A stretch of 64,000 bases of DNA, from positions 67,263,030 to 67,327,029 of the forward strand of contig JBCFYV010000001.1 of assembly GCA_039000515.1 (NCBI GenBank), in the 5' to 3' direction. The stretch is from Timema cristinae (lineage: Eukaryota; Arthropoda; Insecta; Phasmatodea; Timematidae). The translations under genes were made by a program, and so were the position numbers. Positions 22,500-32,917 of this stretch are shown here, piece by piece. The first letter of the stretch is position 1. Each line of letters starts with the position of its first letter. Below the pieces are notes generated by a model. It ran no database searches. It saw only the letters and a program-made list of their open reading frames with translations, and was not told the origin of the DNA.

Positions 22500-22866
22500 G
22501 TAACAAAAACAACAAGGAAACAAATCTAGCCAGTGCCAAACACCTACAACTACCAACACGCCTAGCAAAACAAAAAAAACAAATCTAGCTAACGTAAAAC
22601 ACCTACAACTACCAACACGCCAAGCAAAACAAAAAACAAATCTAGCTAACGTAAAACACCTACAACTACCAACACGCCAAGCAAAACAAAAAAAAATCTA
22701 GCTAACGTAAAACACCTACAACTACCAACACGCCAAGCAAAACAAAAAAACCAAATCTAGCTAACGTAAAACACCTACAACTACCAACACGCCAAGCAAA
22801 ACAAAAAAACAAATCTAGCTAACGTAAAACACCTACAACTACCAACACGCCAAGCAAAACAAAGCT
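22500..22866 (+). repeat. Minisatellite of about 55-62 bp, left part
   Basis: Units read AAATCTAGCTAACGTAAAAC plus ACCTACAACTACCAACACGC plus CAAGCAAAACAAAAAA. Period length varies with the A run. The array is interrupted at 22867 by an inverted SINE pair and resumes at 23191. Confidence 0.9.
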
Positions 22867-23190
22867 AATGAATCAGATAGCCGAAGCTATCATCTATGCA
22901 TTTTGGTGAGGATAACATCTCTTAGATATCATATCCTGAAAATTGAAAAATGACACCTGGACACGGGAATCGAACCGGGACCTTCGGCTTAGTACGCCAC
23001 TGCTCTTACACATGTTTATAAGCTGACGACTTCTGCACGTCCATCATAGACTCTGCCTTAAAATATGAGTGAAGAATGACCATGGGCACGGGACGAATCC
23101 TGGATAGCTCAGTGGTAAGAGCAGTGGCGTACTAAGCCGAAGGTCCCGGGTTCGATTCCGTGTCCAGGTGTCATTTTCAATTTTCAGGAT
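22867..23190. mobile_element. Inverted pair of tRNA-derived SINEs (foldback) inserted in the minisatellite
   Basis: The arms at about 22936-23010 and 23115-23187 are near-perfect inverted copies (GGACACGGGAATCGAACC against its reverse complement). The right arm is a tRNA-like head starting CCTGGATAGCTCAGTGGTAA with D-arm, a TACTAA loop and T-arm GGGTTCGATTCC, closed by TCCAGG. The insert is flanked by AAAACAAAGCTA on both sides, compatible with a 12-bp target duplication, although the array itself carries this string. Confidence 0.7.
23099..23168 (+). tRNA. tRNA-like SINE head (pseudo-tRNA)
   Basis: Only a 6-bp acceptor pairing CCTGGA/TCCAGG forms, with a good D-arm (GCTC...GAGC), a weak anticodon stem around the loop GTACTAA and an imperfect T-arm. 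The length is about 70 nt without CCA. It has the A and B boxes of a pol III promoter, but pairing is too weak for a functional tRNA. Confidence 0.5.
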
Positions 23191-23425
23191 AAAACAAAGC
23201 TAGCTAACGTAAAACACCTACAACTACCAACACGCCAAGCAAAACAAAAAAACAAAGCTAGCAAGCGCAAAACACCTACAACTACCAACACGCCAAGCAA
23301 AACAAAGCTAGCTAACGTAAAACACCTACAACTACCAACACGCCAAGCAAAACAAAGCTAGCTAACGTAAAACACCTACAACTACCAACACGCCAAGCAA
23401 AACAAAGCTAGCTAACGTAAAACAC
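23191..23425 (+). repeat. Minisatellite of about 55-62 bp, right part
   Basis: Continuation of the array at 22500-22866, here mostly with GCTAGCTAACGTAAAACACC units. It ends at about 23425. Confidence 0.9.
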
Positions 23426-23734
23426 CCCACAAAGGAAGAGTATGAGAAGCAAGGGAAAGGGAAACCGACAAGACTCCTACGAACTCTGCGCCAATGTCAA
23501 TCTCTTCACATAAAAGGAGGAAAGGGGCATAAAAAATAAAGAGAACTAAACTCAGACCGGAGCGAACCCAAGAAGTCTAACAGCCCTTTCACACTATCAC
23601 GTATCACCGGACTGGTTTAAAACCTGAAGAAAAAGAGAGCATCAGGTTTCTATCAAGTTTTAACATGTGTTTTCTTCCCAAGCTCTGGTTTCGAACCTGG
23701 ATTGAGGTATTCCTATTGCCATGTGGTACTTTCG

Positions 23735-23994
23735 TAGGAGACGTAATAAAAAAGGACAAAACAAGACCATTGAGGTGCACCCATTGCTTCAAAAGCGAGA
23801 TGAGCATGGTGTCTTTGCTACTCTTTAGAAGGAATTCAATAGTGATGAAAAAAAGGTTTTCAAATCTTTTCCGAATGCCAATTTCATCTTTGGAAAAACT
23901 ACACGATGAATTACAGCCACTCCTTCAGCTTCAGAACACAAAGATGAGGAACTGCATCCAATCTAAAGTAATGATTGCGGTAGCTATCAGATAA
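23735..23994 (+). pseudogene. N-terminal fragment of a Harbinger transposase (HARBI1-like)
   Basis: The frame begins RRNKKGQNKTIEVHPLLQKR, continues DEHGVFATL-stop-KEFNSDEKKVF, then shifts frame to FSNLFRMPISSLEKLHDELQ and NTKMRNCIQSKVMIAVAIR. These blocks precede the DDE domain in HARBI1-type transposases. The remaining exons have been replaced by the minisatellite at 24330. One stop and one frameshift are visible. Confidence 0.75.
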
Positions 23995-24329
23995 TAAGAA
24001 TAAAAACAAAATGTAGCTTCTGCGTCTGTTTATTCTTCCAAGACTCTTATTTTTTATTTACATTTTGCTATCTCGTAAACATTAGCTTAGTATTCATTAT
24101 TTAATAGACCCTAGGTATTAATTCTATTTTGGAAGAACTAGTTTATTGACGACTCTTTTATAGTGGTATGGTATTCTGTTAAAGGTTCTAGTCTAGTTAA
24201 TCTAAAATATTACAAACATATACAGATAATATAAATACGGAAAACGAAAAGAAAATCATTTATATAAAGCAAAATGAGCTATGTCTATAATTTGAGATTT
24301 CGTTAGTGAGGTCATGGAGGAGGAGGGAG

Positions 24330-26015
24330 AGGACAAATACTGGTAGCTTTGAGTTGCTGTGGACAAATACTGGTAGCTTTGAGTTACTGTGGACAAACAA
24401 AGGTAGCTTTGAGTTACTGTGGACAAATACTGGTAGCTTTGAGTTGCTGTGGACAAACACTGGTAGCTTTGAATTACTGTGGATAAATACTGGTAGCATT
24501 GAGTTGCTGTGGACAAACAATAGTAGCTTTGAGTTTCTGTGGACAAATATGGGTAGCATTGAGTTGCTGTGGACAAACAATAGTAGCTTTGAGTTGCTGT
24601 AGACAAACACTGGTATATTTGAGTTGCTGTGGACAAACACTGGTAGCTTTGAATTACTGTGGATAAATACTGGTAGCATTGAGTTGCTGTGGACAAACAA
24701 TAGTAGCTTTGAGTTTCTGTAGACAAACACTGGTATCTTTGAGTTGCTGTGGACAAACACTGGTAGCTTTGAATTACTGTGGATAAATACTGGAAGCTTT
24801 GAGTTGCTGTGGACATACACTGGTAGCTTTGAGTTTCTGTGGACAAACACTGGTAGCCTTGAGTTGCTGTGGACAAACACTGGTAGCTTTGAGTTTCTGT
24901 GGACAAATATGGGTAGCATTGAGTTGCTGTGGACAAACACTGGTAGCTTTGAATTACTGTGGACAAATACTGGTAGAATTGAGTTTCTGTGGACAAACAC
25001 TGGTTGCTTTGAGTTGATGTGGACATACACTGGTAGCTTTGAGTTGCTGTGGACAAACACTGGTAGCTTTGAGTTTCTGTGGACAAACAATGGTAGCTTT
25101 GAATTTCTGTGGACAAACACTGGTAACTTTGAGTTGCTGTGGACATACACTGGTAGCTTTGAGTTTCTGTGGACAAACACTGGTAGCTTTGAATTACTGT
25201 GGACAGATACTGGTATCATTGAGTTTCTGTGGACAAACAATGGTAGCCTTGAGTTGCTGTGGACAAATACTGGTAGCTTTGAGTTTCTGTGGACAAATAC
25301 AGGTAGCTTTGAGTTGCTGTGGACCAACACTGGTAGCTTTGAATTACTGTGGAGAAATACGGGTAGCATTAAGTTGCTATGGACAAACAATGGTAGATTT
25401 GAGTTGCTGTGGACAAACCATGGTAGTTTTGAGTTGCTGTGGACAAATACTGGTAGCTTTGAGTTGCTGTGGGTAAATACTGGTAGCTTTGAGCTGATTT
25501 GGGCAAACACTGGTAACTTTGAGTTTCTGTGGACAAACAATGGTAGCTTTGAGTTGCTGTTGACAAATACTGGTAGCTTTGAGTTGCTGTGGGCAAATAT
25601 TGGTAGCTTTGAACTGCTTTGGGCAAACACTGGTAACTTTGAGTTGCTGTGGACAAATACTGGTAGCTTTGAGTTACTGTGGACAAACACTGGTAGCTTT
25701 GAGTTACTGGGGACAAATACTGGTAGCTTTGAGTTGCTTTGAAAACGCTGGTAGCTTTGTGTTGCTGTGGATAAACAAAGGTAGCTTTGAGTTACTGTGG
25801 ACAAATACTGGTAGCTTTGAGTTACTGTGGACAAATACTGGTAGCTTTGAATTGCTGTGGACAAATACTGGTAGCTTTGAGTTACTGTGGACAAACAAAG
25901 GTAGCTTTGAGTTACTGTGGACAAATACTGGTAGCTTTGAGTTGCTGTTGACAAACACTGGTAGCTTTGTGTTGCTGTGGATAAATACTGACAGCTTTGT
26001 ATTGCTGTGTACAAA
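24330..26015 (+). repeat. 30-bp minisatellite, about 56 copies
   Basis: The unit is GGACAAATACTGGTA plus GCTTTGAGTTGCTGT (30 bp). Since the period is a multiple of three and the unit lacks stops in several frames, it gives long spurious frames on both strands (for example 584 codons on minus and 332 on plus, reading FELLWTNTGS and VFVHSNSKLP). It lies between the two convergent genes of the Harbinger element. These frames should not be annotated as proteins. Confidence 0.95.
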
Positions 26016-26202
26016 GGTTAAAGGGGTTGATGGGATTTTTGAGGAAGGAAAGAAGTGAATTACTCGGTCCGAGTAAACTGCTGTATGGGAGATTGGGATG
26101 GAGGTGTCTGCTGATAAGGTGTGGAGTTATGAATGAATGAATGGATGTAGTGAAATGTTGGTCAGGGGAGATGAAGGAAAAGTTGGATTTGGTCTTTTGT
26201 TT

Positions 26203-26330
26203 TTAATAATCTTTGATCAATAATTGTAATACTCCCATTTGAAAGTCAATTGTCTCTTCCTCATTAAGATCTTTAGCTGAAGGTAAAGTACTTTTAAAAA
26301 GTGATAAATGATGATTTTCACTTTCGACTC
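26203..26330 (-). pseudogene. C-terminal BESS-like fragment of the Harbinger MADF partner gene
   Basis: On the minus strand one reads ESENHHLSLFKSTLPSAKDL followed by NEEETIDFQMGVLQLL and a TAA. This resembles the BESS motif that ends MADF-BESS DNA-binding proteins. Its minus orientation, convergent with the transposase, matches the second element at 26.8-30.1 kb. The upstream MADF exon is not present. Confidence 0.5.
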
Positions 26331-26639
26331 TCAACGGACACTACTCAAAACACTGAACAAGACACAACACAATAATTGCGTGAGACTCCAGTCACCAGGG
26401 GAACCAAATTTACCGGTCAGGGAAAAACCTGATAGTGTGAAAGATCCCATTTACTTCAATGCACTACCACTCTTCAGGTTCTGATCCTGACCGGCGAAAG
26501 GGCTGTAACCGCCCCTGCCAGTGCAATTACCGCAACCCTCACAACATCAGCAACAAACGCCGCTAGCAAGACATTTGATCCCTCCCACTACTGCCAACAC
26601 GACCGCAAAAAAAAAAAAACTATCACCAACTCGACGCAA

Positions 26640-26794
26640 CACGACCAACACATATAGCTTCGCTTACTCACGTCCTCTTTAGCGGGACAGAACTTAAGTT
26701 TGCTAACATGCGCGTGACGGCTGGGCAATCCAGTCTTACTAGAATCAATCAATCAATCAATATAATGGGAGTGAGGAAACGACAAATAGTCGTA
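26640..26794 (-). pseudogene. Gypsy-type integrase, C-terminal remnant left of Harbinger element 2
   Basis: The minus strand reads YDYLSFPHSHYID, a repeated ATTG stretch, then LPSRHAHVSKLK. This fits the end of the integrase C-terminal domain that breaks off after LSLRYD at about 30139. I infer that Harbinger element 2 split this gene. Confidence 0.5.
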
Positions 26795-26942
26795 GGTTCG
26801 AACCTCGCTGCCGCCGCCAAGATGTAGCAGCATTAGCAGCGCCGCCTCGGCGGTTTGGTGCTTTTCGTATCTCGCTTCCTGGATAGCGGCAGCGCGGTAC
26901 AGATGGGATATATATATAGATAAAACACACAGTACACCTATC

Positions 26943-29616
26943 ATGTCGTCCATTGATGCTAATAATCAGATATTAATAAATTCATTACAAGAAGAAGAAG
27001 ACGATGACAACGTTCTGCTACTATCTTTAGTAATGCAAAAACCTAAAAGGAAATCCATGAAAAATATATACAAAAATCGTAAAGAAGAAGGTTGTTTTAA
27101 AATATTGATAGAAAGGCATTTGAAACTAGATGAAGACCTGTTGAGACAATATTGCAGACTCAACTATGATCAGTTCTATATGGTGTTAGGTTTGGTCGCT
27201 GAAGATTTGAAGCCCTGTACTCCACGGAAATGTATCAGTGCTCCACAGAAACTTTTCCTAACACTACGGTAAGCGATATTTCACGAACTTCTTTTTGTTA
27301 AAAAATATCAGGTTGGATATTCGATTTATATTATATGTTTTCAGTTTAATTCTAGTTCACTCGAGTTTTCAAAGAAAATATTTGCCAAAACTTTAGTGAA
27401 GTCTTTGCAAATATTAAATTCGCTAAGAATTTATTACTCCTTTTATTAATCTATCTTGGACTATCTTTAGTTTATTTAATTATCTAATTATAAATTATTT
27501 ACCTAACCTATTAACTGGTATCTTAATAATTTTCTTTTAATTTTTTTTATTTTATTAAATTGTGTACCCATCTAAAACTATCTAATTATTATAATTATAT
27601 ACAATAAAATTAAGTTCATAATATTATTCCATATCCCGCATTGGATTTTAAATTGCAGCGTGGACTACAATAAAGTAAATTCGCTTTTTTATAAAATAAT
27701 AATTTTTTCCTTGTATTCACACCCTATTTCATGCACTTTATCAATTAGTAATTTCAATGATTAAAACATAATATATTGTTGAATTAAAATTTTATTAATA
27801 TAAAAACGTTAAAAAATAAAACACTTTTCAGGGCATTTGTTGGTAAATTGATGGGTAGTCCAAGTAATTGATATTTGTAATATTATGAAGATTTAGAGCC
27901 TTGGATCTTGATTTGTATGAATTTCAAGGTTTGGAGCGATGACTCTTGTGTGGTGTTGACATCATTTGATGAAACTTAGCTCGAGGGAGAGAGGATCAAA
28001 ATAGACTGCTCACTACTTGGAGTGGACGGAGAATTGTTTCCGGCAGCTTTAAGCTCAAACTTTGTTAAAGTATTAAAAATTTCACTTTTTGCCTCTATCA
28101 TCATTGCAGGAGGAAGCCCATTTAAAACAGTTTTGATGTGTTCCCCAAATGTTTCTACTGGGGTCCTCAACTTCGTTAAATTGTCCATATCCTTCAGCAG
28201 ACGTTCCTCTCTCTTTTCGTGAGTAGAAGGAGCTCATTGTGTTGATTATTATCATTATTTTTCCTTTTTTTATAGCTTTAGCTGGCTTTGTAATCTCAGT
28301 GGAAATACTAGGTGAAAGTTCTTCTTGATTACTCGGTGTGGATCTTTCTACACTGGTACTCGGTATATGTTGTTCTTCAGTACTCGGTGTATCAGCTGTT
28401 TCTGAAGTTGGGGATGGTGTCATAGCTTTATTGTTATCTTGTGTTTGTTCTTGTACATTTGAAATTGTGTTTCGCTCTCTAAGTACTGCATTTAAAAAAA
28501 GTTGAGCGATCGTAGTGATGCCATTTTGAGGATCTAGTCGCCGCTGAGCCAGTTCCCTTTTTGTCTTTATTTTTGCACCTGAAATAAGAGTCATGTTGCG
28601 ACTTCCACCGTTTCTTGCAATCTTCATCTGAAAAGAAAGAAAACAATTTTTAATGATTTTGAGGTACTTACCTATACTATTTTTTCAGGTTCTTGGCTAC
28701 AGGAGAATCCCACAAATCACTGGCATTTACATATCACATTTAACCGTCTTATATATTGGTGTTATCATGAAGAAAACACTTCCAATATTGAGTATAAAGC
28801 TCATTCCAATTTTCATGGCTAATCCAACTGAGAAGGACCTAAAAGGTATATCGGAAGATTTCTGGAATAAATGGAATTTTCCAAACTGCATAGAAGCGAT
28901 TGATGGTAAACACGTTCGTATTAAATGCCCTGATAATAATGGGTCTCTATTTTTTAACTATAAACAACATTTTTCTATCGTTCTTCTGGCTCTTGTAAGT
29001 GCAAATTACAACTTTATTGCAGTGGATATAGGCTCTTATGGAAATTAAGTTGATAGTGGGATATTCAAAAAATCATCCATGAGCAAAAAAAATTGCAGAC
29101 AGGCCATTCAACATCCCCGAAGATAGTTTTCAACCTGGTATTGACACACTAGCCCCATATGCTATTGTAGGTGACGAAGCCTTTGGTTTAGACACATTTA
29201 TGATGAAACTTTATTCCAAAAATGACACCAAGAACTGTTTAATGAAATCTGTTTTCAATTATCGCTTATGTCGAGCAAGAAGAGTTACTGAAAATGCATT
29301 TGCAATCCTTTGCCAGGTTTTTAGGGTATTTTACACACCCATTTCTTGTACGCCTCAAACATGTGATTGTCTCATTTCAGTTGCATGTTGTTTACAGAAT
29401 TTATTACGTGATGGATATCTTGAAAATCAATGCCACCCACCTATCGTTACATCTGATAAAATTTCACTCCCGTCAGAAAATACGATACCATTTGATCGAA
29501 GGGGTGGATACGCAAACGCTTGTGGCTTTGAAGTTAGGGACAAATTCAAGGACTTTTTCTCAAGTCCCGTTGGGAAAGTACCTTGGCAGGAAAATGTAGT
29601 AAACAGAACTAGTTAG
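26943..29616 (+). pseudogene. HARBI1-like transposase of Harbinger element 2
   Basis: Exon 1 (26943-27268) starts MSSIDANNQIL, has an acidic stretch, FKILIERHLKLDEDLLRQYC and KCISAPQKLFLTLR, and ends at the donor GTAAGC. A 1.4-kb AT-rich intron follows. It also spans the tail of the minus-strand gene, ending at the acceptor TTTTTTCAG before 28690 (FLATGESHKSLAFTYHI). After an early frameshift the DDE_Tnp_4 core follows: CIEAIDGKHVRIKCP (first Asp), VDIGSYG (second Asp block, then an in-frame TAA), VGDEAFGLDTFMM (third acidic residue) and RRVTENAFAIL. The role would be cut-and-paste transposition. The stop near 29046 and frameshifts near 28740 and 29090 make this copy inactive. Confidence 0.8.
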
Positions 29617-29954
29617 CGTACGTATTTTTATTTAAAAATACATGAAAATGTATGTTTAGATATACACGAAAAAAAGCATGTTTTAAAATACATCACAGAA
29701 GTCGTAGCTAAAAGAAATGAAATATTGTCCTGATACTGTGTGGATATTTTCTATGTATGAGTATATGTTTATAGGTGAATGAAGCTATAAAATGTCTAAT
29801 ACTTACCAGGTTTGTTTAATTTTAATCCAATCTCCTTCCAAATATTTTCTCACATTACTGCGTCCTTATAACCAGCCACACTGGCATCATATAGAACTGT
29901 ATATTTTGACACAAACTCCATGAGCTTTTCGTCTTCCGACGGGGAAAAAGACAT
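27976..29954 (-). pseudogene. MADF-domain partner protein of Harbinger element 2
   Basis: Exon 1 (29954-29807) begins MSFSPSEDEKLMEFVSKY and continues LYDASVAGYKD...NIWKEIGLKLNKP, ending at a GTAAGT donor. The acceptor TTTTCAG leads to exon 2 at 28627 in the correct phase (DEDCKKRWK). Together these form a MADF (Myb/SANT-like) DNA-binding domain, the partner that aids DNA binding and nuclear import in Harbinger elements. An extra T in the run near 28495 shifts the frame, after which a Ser/Thr/Pro-rich linker runs to about 28260. Another small indel in an AGAGAG stretch near 28205 precedes a 70-codon C-terminal part (27976-28188). The reading is therefore broken at least twice. Confidence 0.75.
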
Positions 29955-30138
29955 TTTTTGAACTCACAACTAATCTACTACTACAGCGGCGTGGCTTCAC
30001 GCTGCCAGACTGCTCCTGGCGCTGCACAGGCAGCGGCGGTGGAACTCGAATAGTATTCCTACAAAATGCATGAGAACGGTGGTGATCTTCGCCGCCATTG
30101 GCGGCGGCAGCGCGCTGCCAAGGAAGCGAGGTTCTAAA

Positions 30139-30700
30139 TCGTACCTTAGAGACAACTTTGCCGCCCGGCCCTCCTCCGCTCTGCTCGGACTATGCAGCTT
30201 AAAGACACCGTCGCCTACCTTGAAGGCGATAGGAAAGTGCGGATTATTATAACGCCTGTCTACATCGTCACGCGCTCTTTCCAACTCTACCGCCGCTCTT
30301 TCCCAGTTTCCAAGTTCTCTTCCTTGAATTATTTTTCTAAGAATCCAAGAATAATGCCTCATTTCAAATTAATGGACATACGTTGCACGGCACGAACAGA
30401 GCCTTGAAGGCCAACTGCACCCACAGTGGTTTGAATCCCACTCCTGGTGCAATGAACGCCGACCTTAGATTTCTATTAAACCTCTCCATAGGATGGGCAC
30501 TGGTAGTAAGGACTAGTGATGTAGTGATTAATGTCACTGCTTGACACATATCTTTGAAGATTAGCGACGTGAGCTGGCTTCCATTGTCGGACAAAGGGTT
30601 GCAGGGGAAACCAATGCTTGACAACAAGCTTAGCCGTGGGACGGTTCAAGAGAATAAACCAAGCATACTTAAAGAACGCATCCAAAAAAGTTAACAAAGC
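30139..30700 (-). pseudogene. Gypsy-type LTR retrotransposon integrase fragment
   Basis: Minus-strand blocks: LTFLDAFFKYAWFILL (first catalytic Asp region), LVVKHWF, GFPCNPLSDNGSQLTSLIFK (second Asp), FNRNLRSAFIA (after the Glu block, here with HPMERF), and then FKVGDGVF...AAKLSLRYD from the C-terminal domain. This is a Metaviridae/Gypsy-type rve integrase. Frameshifts occur and the N-terminal zinc-finger part is missing beyond 30700, where a 34-bp tandem repeat begins. The downstream side is cut by Harbinger element 2 and resumes at 26794. Confidence 0.75.
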
Positions 30701-30850
30701 TCTTAGTACAAGTCGCCTCTTACTGCGAATGATCTCTTAGTCCACGTGACCTCTTACTGCGAATTAGCTCTTAGTCCAAGTGACCTCTTACTGCGAATTA
30801 GCTCTTAATCCAAGTGATCTCTTACTGCGAATTAGCTCTTAATCCAAGTG
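30697..30850 (+). repeat. 34-bp tandem repeat
   Basis: Units AGCTCTTAGTCCAAGTGAC plus CTCTTACTGCGAATT (34 bp) occur about 4.5 times. The unit is the same as the end of the adjacent family C repeat, so the array grew by tandem duplication of that repeat's terminus. Confidence 0.9.
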
Positions 30851-30975
30851 ACCTCTTACTGCGAATGACCGAGCTCGAACCACCGACCCTCCAAGCCACG
30901 CTGCGCAACACTACGCCAGCGCCGTCTGGGGGTGACGTCACTACATCTCGAACTAAAACACTAGCCGGCACAACA
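30845..30975 (-). repeat. Interspersed tRNA-like repeat, family C, copy 2
   Basis: It closely matches 21931-22060, including GAATGACCGAGCTCGAACC, CACGCCAGCGCC-type and GGTGACGTCACTACATCTCG segments. The reverse strand carries GGTTCGAGCTC as B box. Confidence 0.75.
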
Positions 30976-31226
30976 CATTTTTTTATATTGCTAAAGGAAT
31001 ATAATAAGGCCAAAATCTAATAAAAAAGTCTTCAATATATTTATTTTTTTGACAAGGGTTGAGGTGCGTTATGTCTCTGGCCATGTCTCTGATATCGATA
31101 CACTTGTGGTTATTTTTCTAATTAATATTTTTTCTTGGCGATCCAGATTTTTGACGTTTGAATTATCGACCGACACTACTGAAGTTCACTAATACAACTT
31201 AAACAAAACTTTAGACAAGAGTCTTC

Positions 31227-31680
31227 ATCTATAGTAATATATTATAAAGATGAAATATTTGGGGTTTTTTTTGTAATGGATAAACTCAAAAACTACTGGA
31301 CCGATTTTAAAATTTCTTTCACCAATATAAAGCTACATTATCAGCGAGTAACATAGGCTATATTTTATTTTGAAAATTAAATTTATTCCTCATAAAAATG
31401 TCGATAGTATATTATATAGTCGTTGGGAAAAAAAGTTGTTGAAGGGAAAGTGGGGTTGGTGAAGGGGGGGAGGCGGAGGGGGGAGGAAATAGGAATGAGA
31501 TGAAAACAGCAGGGAGGATAAAAAGAGGGAGGGGGCTATACAGTGATGGTAGGACTGTATTTTCAAAAAAAAAAAAAAAATTTGTTTTTATATTGACATG
31601 ATGGATATTTGAAGCTTTGTTTTACACGATTCTTTATAATATTTTTTTACGGGGAAGGGGGCTAGTTTTATTAATATAGA
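31227..31680 (+). mobile_element. Helentron/Helitron-like or MITE-like short element
   Basis: It begins TCTATAGTAATATATTATAA and ends TATTAATATAGA, giving short inverted ends. The stretch AAACTCAAAAACTACTGG followed by ACCGATTTTAAAA and AGCGAGTAACATAGGCTATA is, from memory, a motif block seen at the ends of widespread arthropod non-autonomous elements often assigned to Helitron/Helentron. No coding capacity is seen. The superfamily call is tentative. Confidence 0.4.
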
Positions 31681-31949
31681 TGTATTACATTACATAGTTT
31701 AGTGTATTGAACATGTGTCCCCTGTGTGATCATCAAGTGATCGATACCTAGGTAGGTAAGTTATTGATAATATTATTCTTTTCTTCTAACATAATGTTTC
31801 AATCCCTCGTTCAAAACACAATATTGCCCCCGTTTCTAATATTTCAAGGTCATCAAGTATATTATCGTTTTTTGCAGCTGTGACGTTACCATCATACAGA
31901 AACTCCAATAGTATATTATATATTATATATTTATTATATATCATCGTCT

Positions 31950-32890
31950 AGTAATAAATGCAAAGAAAACTAAAGTTATACATATCGCTCCTCCTAAAAT
32001 GCACCATGCAAGAGTCAACATTACACATCACAGCTATAATTGTTTGCTCAACTGGACACAAACATGTTGTGACTCTATCGAAAAACTGGACGCAACACAC
32101 AGACAGTCATACTTACCTTGGACTAATAATTGACAAACATCATAAATGGGACAGGCACATACAAAAACTTGAGAACAAACTAAAAGGACTGACATGTTTT
32201 TACTATCTTAGAATGTACTTTGATATCAAAACTTTAGTAATAATATATAAATCATTGGTTCAATCAATAATATCTTACGGCATATCCATCTGGGAAGGAA
32301 CGACAGAATGTTACACAGTCAAAATTTCGCATTCACAAGAAAAGATCTTGAAAATTATATTTGGTACCAAAAATGCTAACAAACAGACATAAATTCAACA
32401 TAAAATTCTACTTCTTAACCAATTATATGAGTACAGCCTCTTGATAGGATATTACCATTCCAATAAATACAAGCAAATAAAAACCCATTCCCTTAACACC
32501 TGTTCAATTTCTAACAAAGAAGTGTATACAATCGGCAAGTATTCTAATTATTATGGTAAACAGGAACTGAGATGTACCATCCCCAAATTGTTTAATTTGC
32601 TACAACCAACACTCCGAGAAATCCCTGAAATAAGTATAGCAAAAATAAAATTAAAGACTGGATACTTCAAGGCATGCTTCAAACAACAATGTAAATATTT
32701 TTGAGTGGAAATGTTATGATATGTGTAAATATTTTTGTTTTTTAATTATTTTATTATTATAGTTTTTAACTATTTTTTAAATATTTATTTAACTACAAGA
32801 CCTGAAGATGTACCTTTAGGTACTTCGGGATGTATCAAAAACTAATCTATGTAATTTTTCTTTAAATCCTAAATAAACAATGATTGTTTA
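31950..32890 (+). pseudogene. LINE 3' end: reverse transcriptase C-terminus and 3' UTR
   Basis: The plus frame includes HTYLGLIIDKHHKWDRHIQK, LTCFYYLRMYFDIKTLVIIY, SLVQSIISYGISIWEG and SQEKILKIIFG. After a TAA it continues in other frames with LYEYSLLIGYY and LRCTIPKLFNLL. These are the thumb and C-terminal blocks of CR1/Jockey-type non-LTR elements. The 3' UTR has a hairpin CTGAAGATGTACC-TTTA-GGTACTTCGG at about 32803-32830 and ends in AAATCCTAAATAAAC. It is 5'-truncated at about 31950. Confidence 0.75.
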
Positions 32891-32917
32891 AATTAATTAT
32901 TATATTATTTATTTTAT

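Larger units (their letters stand above)
23581..26505. mobile_element. PIF/Harbinger element 1, internally deleted, TAA target duplication
   Basis: The ends are CAGCCCTTTC (23581-23590) and GAAAGGGCTG (26496-26505). TAA lies directly outside both (23578-23580 and 26506-26508), the 3-bp duplication expected of PIF/Harbinger. Subterminal AACCTGAAGA also recurs inverted. Inside are a transposase start on plus, a large 30-bp minisatellite, and the tail of a MADF-BESS gene on minus. The catalytic exons and the MADF domain are missing, so it is non-autonomous. Confidence 0.85.
26795..30134. mobile_element. PIF/Harbinger element 2 with both genes, inserted in a Gypsy integrase
   Basis: It contains a HARBI1-like transposase (plus) and a MADF-domain gene (minus) in convergent orientation. 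The ends share GAACCTCGCT and GCTGCCGCCGCCAA in inverted orientation, with an extra segment on the right. Flanks share TCGTA (26790-26794; 30139-30143). A clean TWA duplication is not evident, so the exact ends are provisional; the coding content is clear. Confidence 0.65.

Noticed and set aside
24256..26058. Frames of 584, 332, 306 and 159 codons on both strands
   Set aside because: All are readings of the 30-bp minisatellite; openness in several frames reflects the unit and not selection.
26795..30134. A TWA target duplication for Harbinger element 2
   Set aside because: TAA is present on the right (30135-30137) but not on the left; only TCGTA is shared, so the exact termini are left open.
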